DNA from: Bacillota bacterium
GTDB taxonomy: Bacteria; Bacillota; Clostridia; Lachnospirales; Lachnospiraceae
Direction of reading: 5' to 3'
DNA length: 64,000 nt
Assembly (NCBI GenBank): GCA_023386815.1
Contig: JAEWIZ010000004.1
Location: 50,468 to 114,467, forward strand
Program-made: the position numbers and the translations under genes
The notes under the pieces: model-generated
Seen by the model: the letters and a program-made list of their open reading frames with translations, nothing else
What the model was told of the DNA's origin: nothing
The model's database searches: none
In this document: positions 17,446 through 26,733 of the stretch, piece after piece
Layout: every line of letters begins with the position of its first letter
How positions within the stretch are numbered: the first letter of the stretch is position 1

Positions 17446-19239
17446 TTATTTAAAGAGTGGTCCATAGGTCTGGCATGCTCTATAATCCTGACCCTCTTTA
17501 TCCATACCGTAAGCATTCCATGCTGCTGGTCTAAAGATTTTCTCCTCAGTAACATTGTGCATAGCTACAGGAATACGTAAGATAGAGCAAAGTGTAATTA
17601 AGTCTGCACCGATATGACCGTAAGAAATTGCTCCATGGTTAGCACCCCAGTTATTCATAACATCATAAGCTGACTTGAATGCACCCTCTCCTGTGGTTCT
17701 TGGAGCAAACCAAGTACAAGGCCAGGTATAATCTGTACGTTTCCAAATTTTATCAGAAACCTCATCAGGAAGTTCAACTGTCCAGCCTTCTGCAATTTGA
17801 AGAACCGGTCCAAGTCCCTTCACCAGGTTCAAACGAATCATAGTTACAGGCATCTCTGCTTTTGTAAGGAATCTGGAGGAATAGCCACCACCTCTGAAAT
17901 AGCCGGTATCTGCTGCATTCCAGGTTGTTGCTGCAAGGATTGCTTCCTGATCTTTCTCAGTTACCTCATACCAAGGCTTAATTACACCATTACCATTCTC
18001 ATCCTTTGCTTCGCCGTTACCGTCAAGGCATGCAGCTCCGGAGTTAATTAAATGAATGAAGCCGCCGGATTCCTTTGCAGGTCCTTCCAGATCATAGCCT
18101 GTAGCCTTCTTTACTGCCTCAGGGCTCCAGTAGGTACGAACATCCGCAAAAATCTGTGCTCTATTGGTTAATAACTTCATAAACAGCATACTGATGCCGT
18201 TTAAAACGTCGTTTTCTGTTGCTACAATATAAGGTTCTCTTACACCTTCCCAATCAAAGGATGTATTCATTAATGCCTCTGCAAAGTCTGCATTTGGATA
18301 GAAGTCAGTCCACTGTCTCTGTCCCTGGAAACCAGCACAGATTGCGTTGTGTCCTGCTGCTTCTTCTTCACAGCCTTCCGGAAGATTTGGATTACCGTTC
18401 ATTAAGTCTTTAATAATAACCATCATCTTAACAACGAATTCCCAATCCTTTTCCTTCTCCTCAGCACTCTTCTGGAACTCTGCCGCATTCTTATCGAAGC
18501 CTTCCTTGCAGTACTTCTTAGTCCAAGCAAGTGCTTTCTGGAATTCTTCTTCATTATAAATGCCTTCGGTCATTCTACGGATAATCTCAACCTCATCCAC
18601 AGATTCAACTCTCATTCCAAGATATTCTTCAATGAAAGCTGGATCAATAATGGAACCGCCGATACCCATACAAATAGAACCGATCTGAAGATATGATTTA
18701 CCTCTCATGGTAGCTGCTGCTACTGCTGCACGTCCAAAACGAAGTAATTTTTCCTTAACGTCCTCAGGGATTGTAGTATCATCTGCATTCTGAACATCAT
18801 GTCCATAAATACCAAATGCAGGAAGACCCTTCTGAGCATGGGTAGCAAGTACAGATGCAAGATAAACAGCACCTGGACGTTCTGTTCCATTGAAGCCCCA
18901 TACACCTTTAATGGTCATAGGATCCATGTCCATTGTTTCAGCGCCATAACACCAGCAAGGAGTTGCTGTTAAGGTAATATCTACACCTTCTTTTTTGAAC
19001 TTTGCTGCACATGCAGCTGCCTCTGCTACACCACCAATGGTAGTATCAGCGATAACAACCTTTACTGGTTCTCCGTTTGAATATTTGAGATTCTCTTCAA
19101 ATAATTTTGCTGCTGCTTTTGCCATCTCCATGGTCTGTACTTCAAGAGATTCACGCACCTTTACTGCGCCTCTTCTTCCGTCAATTGTTGGACGAATTCC
19201 AATTACAGGATAGTCCCCGATTAATCTGCTTTTAGCCAT
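17446..19239 (-). CDS. fucI: L-fucose isomerase FucI
   Basis: A 597-aa enzyme that interconverts L-fucose and L-fuculose with Mn2+. The length, the beginning YPVIGIRPTIDGRRGAVKV, and segments such as CWCYGAETMDMDP, GVWGFNGTERPGAVYLA and GSICMGIGGSIIDPAFIEEY match FucI throughout. The metal-site region near WEGVREPYIVATENDVLNG is intact. The ATG at 19239 has GGAGGATATC upstream. It is divergent from an AraC-type regulator at 19459 and transcribed toward the kinase gene. D-arabinose is a known alternative substrate of FucI. Confidence 0.95.
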   Translation of the reverse strand: MAKSRLIGDYPVIGIRPTIDGRRGAVKVRESLEVQTMEMAKAAAKLFEENLKYSNGEPVKVVIADTTIGGVAEAAACAAKFKKEGVDITLTATPCWCYGAETMDMDPMTIKGVWGFNGTERPGAVYLASVLATHAQKGLPAFGIYGHDVQNADDTTIPEDVKEKLLRFGRAAVAAATMRGKSYLQIGSICMGIGGSIIDPAFIEEYLGMRVESVDEVEIIRRMTEGIYNEEEFQKALAWTKKYCKEGFDKNAAEFQKSAEEKEKDWEFVVKMMVIIKDLMNGNPNLPEGCEEEAAGHNAICAGFQGQRQWTDFYPNADFAEALMNTSFDWEGVREPYIVATENDVLNGISMLFMKLLTNRAQIFADVRTYWSPEAVKKATGYDLEGPAKESGGFIHLINSGAACLDGNGEAKDENGNGVIKPWYEVTEKDQEAILAATTWNAADTGYFRGGGYSSRFLTKAEMPVTMIRLNLVKGLGPVLQIAEGWTVELPDEVSDKIWKRTDYTWPCTWFAPRTTGEGAFKSAYDVMNNWGANHGAISYGHIGADLITLCSILRIPVAMHNVTEEKIFRPAAWNAYGMDKEGQDYRACQTYGPLFK

Positions 19240-19336
19240 GATATCCTCCTTCTGCCGCTTCATTGCGACCATTAACGCTTCTGCGATTATTACCGTTATA
19301 CTACGGTCTAAGCCACAATTTTTTGCGACTATAAAA

Positions 19337-19350
19337 TACGAAATTTCGTA
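19337..19350. promoter_or_regulatory. Palindromic candidate operator TACGAAATTTCGTA
   Basis: A perfect 14-bp palindrome in the divergent promoter region of fucI and the AraC-type regulator. A regulatory site is plausible by position; AraC proteins more often use direct repeats, so another factor may bind here. Confidence 0.3.
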
Positions 19351-19458
19351 ATGTTACTCTGATGTATATATTATACAATTGCATTCACTTAATTACTTGT
19401 GTTAAAATGACAATAAAATATGATAATATTCACTTTTTATAGAAAGGAGATCAGCAGG

Positions 19459-20316
19459 ATGAAATATTTGGATTATCGGGAGGATAAACAGCAAGGAACC
19501 TTTGATTTTCCTGCCGCCTTTTATCATGTGACATCAAGTCACCCCCGTTATCAGATGCCCTACCACTGGCATCCGGAATATGAGATTATTCGTATTATAG
19601 AGGGTAGTCTTCATCTCACAGTAGACGGTGTTCCTATCCATGCCGATAAGGAGAACCTTCTGTTCATTCAGGGGGGCATGCCTCATGGTGGTGTTCCCGA
19701 AGATTGTATCTATGAATGTCTTGTATTTGATCTTCGCCTTTTATTAAGTAACAACAAGCTCTGTAATAAGCAGGTCCAAAAAATAATTAATCAAGAGCTT
19801 ACCCTACATTTACAGCATCTTAATGAGCCTGTCCTAATGGAAACCGTTGATGCTCTTTTTCGTGCAATGAATGAAAGAAAGCCTGGCTATGAATTCCTAA
19901 CCCAGGGCGCTCTATTTAAACTGATCGGTTTAATGCTGGAATCACACGCTTATATCATTAATACAGAGCCCACCGCTTCCTCCCAACAAATAAAACGGTT
20001 CAAGGACGTTCTTAATTATATAGAAGAACATTATACGGAGGCCATATCACTGGAGGATATGGCACAGGCAGCCTGCCTAAGCCCCAGGTACTTCTGTCGT
20101 TTTTTTCGTAAAATGACTCAGTGCACCCCAACAGAATATCTTAACTATTATCGAATTGAAGCTGCCTGCGAACAATTAGCAGAAATGAAATATAGCATTA
20201 CGGAGGTAGCTCTCAATTGCGGATTTAATGATATCAGCTATTTTATAAAATCCTTCCGTAAAGCGAAGGGCGTTACTCCAAAGCAATATAAAGCCTCTAG
20301 TTTCCAGCTGGAATAG
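19459..20316 (+). CDS. AraC-family transcriptional regulator of the fucose cluster
   Basis: A 285-aa regulator. The N-terminal cupin domain (about 20-110) contains PRYQMPYHWHPEYEIIRI and GSLHLTVDGVPIHADKENLLFI, and ends near GGMPHGG, the sugar-sensing half. The C-terminal two-HTH domain (about 185-285) contains AISLEDMAQAACLSPRYFCR and ITEVALNCGFNDISYFIKSF. I chose the ATG at 19459 with AAAGGAGA 8 nt upstream. It is divergent from fucI, so it most likely activates the fucose genes on L-fucose or fuculose; the inducer is inferred only from context. Confidence 0.88.
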   Translation: MKYLDYREDKQQGTFDFPAAFYHVTSSHPRYQMPYHWHPEYEIIRIIEGSLHLTVDGVPIHADKENLLFIQGGMPHGGVPEDCIYECLVFDLRLLLSNNKLCNKQVQKIINQELTLHLQHLNEPVLMETVDALFRAMNERKPGYEFLTQGALFKLIGLMLESHAYIINTEPTASSQQIKRFKDVLNYIEEHYTEAISLEDMAQAACLSPRYFCRFFRKMTQCTPTEYLNYYRIEAACEQLAEMKYSITEVALNCGFNDISYFIKSFRKAKGVTPKQYKASSFQLE

Positions 20317-20341
20317 TTAATTTAATCATAAGCCGCTCTTT

Positions 20342-20926
20342 TTATTTTGTCCTGCTTAATTTCCTTGCAACTACTGCAAAGGATACACCTACAAAGCTGG
20401 AGAAAATCGTAGCTATGAGACCCGCTGCAAGTATTTCGGCCGGGTTAACAGATCCATACTGGCTTCGATATGCGATAATATTTACTGGTATTAGCTGAAG
20501 GGACGAAATATTAACAATTAGAAGTGTACACATATCACAACTTGCCACCTCAGAGGATTTATTTAAAGCCCTCAATTCCTTCATCGCCAGTAACCCCATA
20601 GGTGTGGCTGCCCAGCCCAGACCCAGAATGTTAGCGATCATATTGGAGGCTATGTACTCGTTTACGATATGTCCTTTTGGTATACTAGGATAAAGAAATC
20701 GAATTACCGGATACAACGCTTTTGTGAAGGCTGCTACCAGCCCGCACTTCTTTGCTACCTGCATCACACCCGTCCACATTGCCATGATTCCCAACATAGT
20801 AATGCATAAGGATACTGCTTCTTTTGAAGAATTAATTGTTGCATTGCTTACTGCGCCAATCTCCCCTCGTAAAACCCCGACTGTAACACCTAGAACGATC
20901 ATGATACCCCATAAATAATTAAGCAT
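20342..20926 (-). CDS. spmA: Spore maturation protein SpmA
   Basis: A 194-aa membrane protein of the nucleoside-recognition (Gate) domain group. Features are LRGEIGAVSNATINSSKEAVSLCITMLGIMAMWTGVMQVA, the region IASNMIANILGLGWAATPMGLLAMKEL, and CTLLIVNISSLQLIPVNIIAYR near the C-terminus. SpmA and SpmB are needed for spore dehydration. In Bacillus they are adjacent; here AraC, fucI and kinase genes lie between them. The ATG has AGGTTC upstream. Convergent with the AraC gene, 25-nt gap. Confidence 0.9.
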   Translation of the reverse strand: MLNYLWGIMIVLGVTVGVLRGEIGAVSNATINSSKEAVSLCITMLGIMAMWTGVMQVAKKCGLVAAFTKALYPVIRFLYPSIPKGHIVNEYIASNMIANILGLGWAATPMGLLAMKELRALNKSSEVASCDMCTLLIVNISSLQLIPVNIIAYRSQYGSVNPAEILAAGLIATIFSSFVGVSFAVVARKLSRTK

Positions 20927-21273
20927 GAAAGAACCTCATCTTCCTTAATTTTTATTCAATAAATATGTCTATAATAGTATACGTTTTCAACAAACTTTTA
21001 TTACGGAATTTGTGATATTTTTTATGACTCTTCCGTTTTTACCTAAATTATTCCGATTTTGACGCCGTTTATGGTATTAAATGTATCTGTTTTACATTTT
21101 TTTCTGATTTTGTGCTATGTTTTGACAATTATTTTAGTTGACATTGAAAAAATCCTATGATATCTTATAAAATGCCATATACAAATAATGTAATTTAAGT
21201 GATGATGTTACATTTTGTATATTATGCATTCTATTTTATTCCCCATTATGTAATATGAAAAAGGAGGCCTACT
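20927..21273. other. Intergenic region upstream of abrB
   Basis: This AT-rich 347-nt region holds the abrB promoter (21138-21166) and a long leader of about 100 nt before the abrB ribosome site. No coding frame or conserved riboswitch is seen. Confidence 0.6.
21138..21166 (+). promoter_or_regulatory. Sigma-A type promoter of abrB
   Basis: Perfect -35 TTGACA (21138-21143), 17-nt spacer, -10 TATCTT (21161-21166). Confidence 0.6.
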
Positions 21274-21531
21274 ATGAAAAGTACAGGTATCGTAAGAAGA
21301 CTTGATGAGCTTGGAAGAATTACTCTTCCTATTGAATTAAGAAGAACATTGGATGTAAGTGAAAGAGATCCATTGGAAATATTCGTTGATGAAGGTAGAA
21401 TCATTCTTCAGAAATATGAACCAACTGATATCTTCAACGGTAATAAGGACAACTTATTAGAGTACCACGGAAAAAGAATTTCTAAGGATACTATTGTTGA
21501 ACTTGCTAAACTTGCTGGAATCATCGAATAA
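21274..21531 (+). CDS. abrB: AbrB-family transition-state regulator
   Basis: An 85-aa swapped-hairpin DNA-binding protein. The N-terminal MKSTGIVRRLDELGRITLPIELRRTL and DPLEIFVDEGRIILQKYEP are the AbrB/SpoVT fold. AbrB represses stationary-phase and sporulation genes during growth. The short C-terminal tail (about 50-85) is the oligomerisation segment. The GGAGG site is 7 nt upstream. It is convergent with the TPR gene at 21627, and the rsmI-abrB neighbourhood is the same as in Bacillus. Confidence 0.92.
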   Translation: MKSTGIVRRLDELGRITLPIELRRTLDVSERDPLEIFVDEGRIILQKYEPTDIFNGNKDNLLEYHGKRISKDTIVELAKLAGIIE

Positions 21532-21592
21532 TTTTTTTACCGATTATTCTACATAAAATTCAGTCCAATATTTTACTAATGATAAAATTGAT

Positions 21593-21627
21593 AAAAGCCT
21601 ATCGCATATTGCAATAGGCTTTTTCTT
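21593..21627 (+). terminator. Bidirectional terminator after abrB
   Basis: AAAAGCCTAT...ATAGGCTTTT with an 11-nt loop and a T run. It lies between the convergent abrB and TPR genes and may serve both. Confidence 0.85.
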
Positions 21628-22535
21628 TAATAAAGTGCTTCCTGCCAAACAAATCCCTGTATTTCATCCTCTTCTAGCTCTTTCACCTGAATAAGTAAAT
21701 TGTCCAATTCTTTGTCCTTGGCGATTTCCAATGCTTCTTTAAGAATCCGTTCCGCATCCTTATAAGCTTGTGTGGTAATATAAACTTGAGCTATCTCTTT
21801 ATAGGCTGTAATATCTTCGGGCTTTAACTTAAGCGCTTTTTCATATTGATTAATAGCTTTTTTATAGTTTTCATGGCAGGTATATTCCCTTGCCTGCTCA
21901 ATCAGCGTTTGATATTCATTTTCTAGTATGCCGGTATCAATTAAATCTAGTAAAACAGAAAAGGATTCATCCTTTGTTATTGCCTGACCCTCTATGGCCT
22001 CTTCTCTAGCTAGCTCATACTCCTGCATAGCAATGTAGACCGCTGTTATTCTCTGATAGGAGGTTATCTCTTTGCTTTTAATTTTCTTTGCCTTTTCATA
22101 AACGGCGATCGCTTTTTTATAATCCTTATTCGTATGATATACTTCCGCTCTGCTTATATATTGCTGATATTCATAATCCGTCTGCTTTACGCTGATAGCC
22201 TCTATCTCCTCACACAAGCGTTTGGAGGGTTTTTCTTTATAACAGGTACGCAGAACCTCCAGAGCCTTATCATATTGATCCAATCCGACATATGCATTTG
22301 CCAGACCTATGGTAAGCGCTTCATCATTACTTTTACCTGTAAGCGCACTTTTATAAGCCTGCACAGCATTTTTATAATCACCGGCAGACAAAAGGTTTTC
22401 CGCCTTTACCGTCTGTTCCTTAAATGCCTTATGATTTAAGTAACTATATTGAACGACAATCAATACAATGACTAAAATTCCAAATAATCCCCAAATAAGT
22501 ATCTTCCCCTCTTTTGCGCGAAATCTACTTAACAT
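21627..22535 (-). CDS. Membrane-anchored TPR protein
   Basis: A 302-aa protein with one N-terminal transmembrane helix (about 12-30, ILIWGLFGILVIVLIVVQY) and at least six TPR-like repeats. Clear units include GDYKNAVQAYKSAL, DQYDKALEVLRTCY, KDYKKAIAVYEKA, ENYKKAINQYEKALKLKPE and QAYKDAERILKEAL. No signal cleavage site, so it is probably anchored with the repeats outside. The ATG has GGAGGTGAAATT upstream. Function unknown; it may scaffold envelope proteins. It sits inside the conserved rsmI-abrB region, an insertion relative to Bacillus. Confidence 0.82.
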   Translation of the reverse strand: MLSRFRAKEGKILIWGLFGILVIVLIVVQYSYLNHKAFKEQTVKAENLLSAGDYKNAVQAYKSALTGKSNDEALTIGLANAYVGLDQYDKALEVLRTCYKEKPSKRLCEEIEAISVKQTDYEYQQYISRAEVYHTNKDYKKAIAVYEKAKKIKSKEITSYQRITAVYIAMQEYELAREEAIEGQAITKDESFSVLLDLIDTGILENEYQTLIEQAREYTCHENYKKAINQYEKALKLKPEDITAYKEIAQVYITTQAYKDAERILKEALEIAKDKELDNLLIQVKELEEDEIQGFVWQEALY

Positions 22536-22585
22536 AATTTCACCTCCAAAAGACAGAACTCCTAATTACAAATTTGTTCCCTCTA

Positions 22586-23434
22586 TTATTGTTCCCCAGG
22601 AATTAACATTTGATAAATATCCCTTTTGCTCATTCCCCTATCTTTTGCAACAGACCTCATAGCCTCCTTCCTATCCAACCCACGTTCTAAGTAAAGCTTC
22701 ATGTGATCCTCTAAAGCAAGCGCTCCCCATTGCTCCTGCTTTTTAACTTCCAACTCTTCGAAGGATTTACCCTCTAACACAACCACATACTCTCCCTTTG
22801 GTTCCTGCCCGGTAAAAGTATCAAGCGCCTGCGAAAGCGTGGTTTGCAACACGGTTTCATGCTTCTTTGTTAATTCCTTTATAATTGTTATCGTCCGGTC
22901 TCCTAGTACATCCAGTAACTCACGTAGCGTTTTAACAAGTCTATGCGGTGCTTCATAAAGCATCACTGTTCTGGTTTCTACCTTCAGCTCCTCTAAGATT
23001 TTCATCCTCTCTTTTTTATCCGAAGGAAGAAACGCTTCAAAGCAAAATCTTCTCGTAGATAATCCGGATAAGGTAAGAGCTGTAATGGCTGCGCATGCAC
23101 CCGGCAGGGAGGTAACCTGGACTCCAGCGGCATACGCCTGCTTCACTAGCTCTTCTCCCGGATCCGATATTCCCGGTGTCCCGGCATCTGTAATCAAGGC
23201 AATGTTCTGTCCAGTCAGAAGCTGCTCTACCAGATATTTTGCTTTCTCAACCTTATTAAACTCATGGTAGCTGGTCATTGGAGTCTTAATATCAAAATGA
23301 TTCAACAGCTTAATACTATGTCTGGTATCCTCTGCTGCTATCAAATCTACTTCCTTTAATATGCGCAGCACCCGCAGTGTGATATCTTCTAAATTGCCAA
23401 TCGGCGTAGCACATAAATATAACATTCCAGACAT
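22586..23434 (-). CDS. rsmI: 16S rRNA 2'-O-ribose C1402 methyltransferase RsmI
   Basis: A 282-aa SAM methyltransferase of the tetrapyrrole-methylase fold. Diagnostic segments are LYLCATPIGNLEDITLRVL, AAEDTRHSIKLLNHF, ALITDAGTPGISDPGEELV, LPGACAAITALTLSGL and ELTKKHETV. The C-terminal ~50 residues (RKEAMRSVAKDRGMSKRDIY) match the family's HTH-like tail. It 2'-O-methylates C1402 in the 16S decoding centre. I chose ATG at 23434, with AAAGGG about 10 nt upstream. Same operon direction as trmN6, ricT and holB. Confidence 0.95.
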   Translation of the reverse strand: MSGMLYLCATPIGNLEDITLRVLRILKEVDLIAAEDTRHSIKLLNHFDIKTPMTSYHEFNKVEKAKYLVEQLLTGQNIALITDAGTPGISDPGEELVKQAYAAGVQVTSLPGACAAITALTLSGLSTRRFCFEAFLPSDKKERMKILEELKVETRTVMLYEAPHRLVKTLRELLDVLGDRTITIIKELTKKHETVLQTTLSQALDTFTGQEPKGEYVVVLEGKSFEELEVKKQEQWGALALEDHMKLYLERGLDRKEAMRSVAKDRGMSKRDIYQMLIPGEQ

Positions 23435-23563
23435 AATCCAAGCCCTTTCTTTTCTTACCCATGGCATTCGTATTAGTTACATTTCCATTTTGCTTATCTG
23501 GAAAATCAATACCTGTAACAATACAACATCCATATATTAAACATAATTTCTTATACCATCTAT

Positions 23564-24322
23564 CTAATATCCATAGATATCGTATATTTCATCCGTATAT
23601 ACATTCGGTTCCTTATATACAATCAATGGTGACTCTACCGTCACCCTGGATTTTGCACCTTTGATACATTCTAGTAGAACCATATTCGGTTCTTTATCAA
23701 CATAAGGATATACCAGCTTCATTCGCTTTGGCTCCAGCTTATAAGCCGTCAGTACTGTTATAATCTCCACCAGTCGAAATGGACGATGTACCAGATAGAA
23801 TCTGCCATTCGGTTTTAAACATCTTGCTGCTTCCCTAATTACATCCTCTAAGGAGCATAGAATCTCATGGCGTGCAATTGCTTTCGCTTCACCCGGGTTA
23901 ACAAGTCCATGATTATGGTTCATATAAGGTGGATTGCTGGTAATAACATCAAAGGAAGCCGAACCAAATAAGGCAGAGGCTTCCTTGATATCACCCATGA
24001 CAATATCAATTTTATCTTCCAGCTTGTTCAAGGCAACGCTCCGCCTTGCCATATCAGCACTTTCCTCTTGTATCTCAAGCCCGGTAAAATGCTTTCCTTT
24101 TGTCTTAGCCTCTAATAAAATCGGTATGATACCCGTTCCGGTTCCCAGATCCAACACCTTTTCGCCGGGCAAAACTTTAGTAAAACCGGAAAGAAGTACT
24201 GCGTCCATACCAAAACAGAATTTTTTTGTATTTTGAATAATTTGATAATTATTGCGATGGAGCTCATCCACCCGCTCTCCGGGCTTTAAACACTCCTCAT
24301 TAGTAAAATTATTATTAATCAT
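23564..24322 (-). CDS. trmN6: tRNA1(Val) N6-adenine methyltransferase family protein (TrmN6/YabB)
   Basis: A 252-aa SAM-dependent methyltransferase. The SAM motif LDLGTGTGIIPILLEA and the catalytic SNPPYM are clear, with FCFGMDAVLLSGF before them, as in YfiC/TrmN6, which methylate A37 of tRNA1(Val). It overlaps the end of ricT by 8 nt. In Bacillus the order is ricT-yabA-trmN6-yazA-rsmI; here yabA and yazA are absent, so trmN6 directly follows ricT. Substrate assignment is by family. Confidence 0.88.
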   Translation of the reverse strand: MINNNFTNEECLKPGERVDELHRNNYQIIQNTKKFCFGMDAVLLSGFTKVLPGEKVLDLGTGTGIIPILLEAKTKGKHFTGLEIQEESADMARRSVALNKLEDKIDIVMGDIKEASALFGSASFDVITSNPPYMNHNHGLVNPGEAKAIARHEILCSLEDVIREAARCLKPNGRFYLVHRPFRLVEIITVLTAYKLEPKRMKLVYPYVDKEPNMVLLECIKGAKSRVTVESPLIVYKEPNVYTDEIYDIYGY

Positions 24323-25223
24323 CGAGTGAGGAATTCCCTTCCTTCCTCTCTAAAAGTTCTAATACTCTTAACTCTTCGTCATCGAGAGTAATTCGTTCTT
24401 TTCTGCGCTTCTTATTAAAGCGTAAATCGTCTACCTTATATTCACGTACTTCTTTTTCGTCATTTTCCAAGGTAACAATTACTTTGACTAACTGCTTCAA
24501 GACGCTGACACTTTGTACTTCACCCTTAAGGTTATCCTTTGTGGTCACATAATCTCCCACATTCGGAAGCTTACTATTAAGCTCCTCATAGGCCTCTTCT
24601 TCGTTTTTCAAGCAACACATGAGCCTTCCACAAACACCTGAAATCTTGGTTGGATTCAGGGATAAATTCTGTTCCTTCGCCATCTTAATGGATACAGGAG
24701 CAAACTCAGATAAATGGGTGTGACAGCATAGAGGTCTTCCGCAGATACCAATACCGCCAACAATCTTAGTCTCGTCTCTAACTCCAATTTGACGTAATTC
24801 AATACGTGTTTTGAAAACACTGGCTAAATCCTTTACCAGCTCTCTAAAATCAATTCTTCCATCCGCAGTAAAGTAGAATAATACCTTATTATTATCGAAG
24901 GTATATTCAGAATCTATCAGCTTCATCTCAAGGCCATGCTTACGTATTTTTTCAAGACAAATCTGAAAGGCTTCCTTTTCCTTTTCCTTATTTCTTTTCT
25001 CGATTTGATTATCTTCTTCTGTAGCTTGACGGATCACCGGCTTTAGGGGCTGAATAATCTTATCATCCTCTACATCTCTTGGTCCTAATACCACATGGCC
25101 ATATTCAATACCTCTGGCAGTTTCAACGATAACGTTGTCCCCTTGCTTAATATCGTAACCAGCCGGGTCAAAGAAGTATACCTTACCGGCCCGACGAAAT
25201 CTAACTCCGATTACATTAACCAT
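24315..25223 (-). CDS. ricT: PSP1-domain protein RicT (YaaT)
   Basis: A 302-aa protein with the PSP1 region (IGVRFRRAGKVYFFDPAGY, GIEYGHVVLGPRDV) and two cysteine clusters, GICGRPLCCHTHL and GVCGRLMCCLKNEEEAYEEL. In Bacillus, RicT joins RicA and RicF in a complex that guides RNase Y mRNA processing and helps sporulation, and its cysteines relate to iron-sulfur binding. Lies in holB-ricT order with an 8-nt overlap. Complex function is inherited from family knowledge. Confidence 0.92.
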   Translation of the reverse strand: MVNVIGVRFRRAGKVYFFDPAGYDIKQGDNVIVETARGIEYGHVVLGPRDVEDDKIIQPLKPVIRQATEEDNQIEKRNKEKEKEAFQICLEKIRKHGLEMKLIDSEYTFDNNKVLFYFTADGRIDFRELVKDLASVFKTRIELRQIGVRDETKIVGGIGICGRPLCCHTHLSEFAPVSIKMAKEQNLSLNPTKISGVCGRLMCCLKNEEEAYEELNSKLPNVGDYVTTKDNLKGEVQSVSVLKQLVKVIVTLENDEKEVREYKVDDLRFNKKRRKERITLDDEELRVLELLERKEGNSSLDD

Positions 25224-26211
25224 TACTGTTCTCCTTTATACTAAGTAGCATCAGCTCAATTGCAATGTCAAAGTTAACATTTGCTTTTAATCTGATTTTT
25301 GCCTTTTCCATTGCATTTATAATTCTCTCCAGACCTTCATAGCTTCTGGTATTTGCCTGTGTTTTAATAAAGGTCAGTTCTTCTCTGTACAATAGCAAGT
25401 CTGGATCCATCGTAGCCTTATACATTAAAACATCCCGATACCATAGCATCATTAAGTCAATATAGTCCTCTATATTATTCTTGCTCACAGTGAGACTTTT
25501 TAAACCAGATATAATCTCGTGAAGCTCCATATCATCAATATATTTTAAAATATGAAGCACCTCACTTTTCATCCGCTCAAAATCTTCGGATGAGGCATAC
25601 TTAATTGCTTTACCCACATTACCGCCGGAAAATGCTGCTGCAACCTCTGCCATATAATCCGGCACCTGATGATGTATCATTAAATATTCCTTAATTGCCT
25701 GCTTATCCACCGGCTTTAAATTTAACACTACGCACCTGGAAAGGATGGTAGGTAATATAACATTAATATTACTGATGAGTAATATTATAATCGCGTATTC
25801 CGGTGGCTCTTCTATGGTCTTTAATAAAGCATTCTGAGCCTGTTCGGTCATTTTATCTGCTTCATCTATGATATATATCTTAAATTGGCTGCTATAGGGC
25901 TTCACTTGAATATCAGCATTCACTTGAACTCTGATATCCTCTACACCAATACTGGCCTTTTCATGGGTAACCCATATAATATCAGGGTGGTTACTAGATT
26001 CTGCCTGCATACAGGATTTACAGCGATTACAGGATAAGATGCCCTTTTCTTCACACTGCAAGGTCTTTGCAAAGGTACTCGCCAGCAGTTTTTTACCCAT
26101 GCCCTCTTCTCCATGAAGAATATAGGCGTGAGAAATTTTGTGGGCCGCGACCCCGTTTTGTAAATGCTGTATAATACTCTCATGACCAATAATTTGCTCA
26201 AAATCCTGCAT
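25216..26211 (-). CDS. holB: DNA polymerase III delta' subunit HolB
   Basis: A 331-aa clamp-loader subunit. The N-terminal AAA+ domain has a degenerate Walker A, GEEGMGKKLLA (about 33-43), a zinc module CEEKGILSCNRCKSC, IIDEADKMTEQAQNALLKTIEEPP and the SRC motif (ILSRCVVL). It is part of the loader that places the beta clamp on DNA. It is followed by ricT as in Bacillus and preceded by yaaR. Confidence 0.93.
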   Translation of the reverse strand: MQDFEQIIGHESIIQHLQNGVAAHKISHAYILHGEEGMGKKLLASTFAKTLQCEEKGILSCNRCKSCMQAESSNHPDIIWVTHEKASIGVEDIRVQVNADIQVKPYSSQFKIYIIDEADKMTEQAQNALLKTIEEPPEYAIIILLISNINVILPTILSRCVVLNLKPVDKQAIKEYLMIHHQVPDYMAEVAAAFSGGNVGKAIKYASSEDFERMKSEVLHILKYIDDMELHEIISGLKSLTVSKNNIEDYIDLMMLWYRDVLMYKATMDPDLLLYREELTFIKTQANTRSYEGLERIINAMEKAKIRLKANVNFDIAIELMLLSIKENSNG

Positions 26212-26267
26212 CTTGAACCTCCAAATAAATGCTTACTATATTCCAGCTATCCCTTCATCCAATTACT

Positions 26268-26708
26268 TTATGAAAAAATGTCTAGAAGCAGTCCTCTGAT
26301 TTCATCTATCTTCCCTAAAATAGCAAGATGATCCTTTTCTTCTTTAATGAGCTCTGCTGCCAAATCATCTAAATTCTTATCAATTAGCTTAATCATTGTA
26401 TATACTCTATGTCTACCACGTTTATCAAGAAAATTCTCACGAAAGAACTTATGGGAACGGTTGACGATTTCATTCATAAACTCCCGGATAAGCTCACGAT
26501 AATGCTTCATATCCTTGATATCCATATGCTTCGCAATCTTCTTACCATGAGCTGATATTTCTTCCAGCATAAAATTAATTCTAGCCTGAAGCTCCTGCTC
26601 CTCTATATGGGAAACTAGCGTAAACTTAAACGAACCATCAGCCTCTGGTACCGGTGCTTTTCTGTCAACCTGATTCAGTTGCTGCAATTGGTTCACCTTA
26701 ATTTCCAT
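26268..26708 (-). CDS. yaaR: YaaR family protein (DUF327)
   Basis: A 146-aa helical protein: FMLEEISAHGKKIAKHMDIKDMKHYRELIREFMNEIV, then RHRVYTMIKLIDKNLDDLAAELI. Matches YaaR in length and in its conserved place upstream of holB. Function is unknown. Encoded downstream of the repeat region at 26734-26945. Confidence 0.85.
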   Translation of the reverse strand: MEIKVNQLQQLNQVDRKAPVPEADGSFKFTLVSHIEEQELQARINFMLEEISAHGKKIAKHMDIKDMKHYRELIREFMNEIVNRSHKFFRENFLDKRGRHRVYTMIKLIDKNLDDLAAELIKEEKDHLAILGKIDEIRGLLLDIFS

Positions 26709-26733
26709 AACTAACCTCCACTTAAATATAGCT

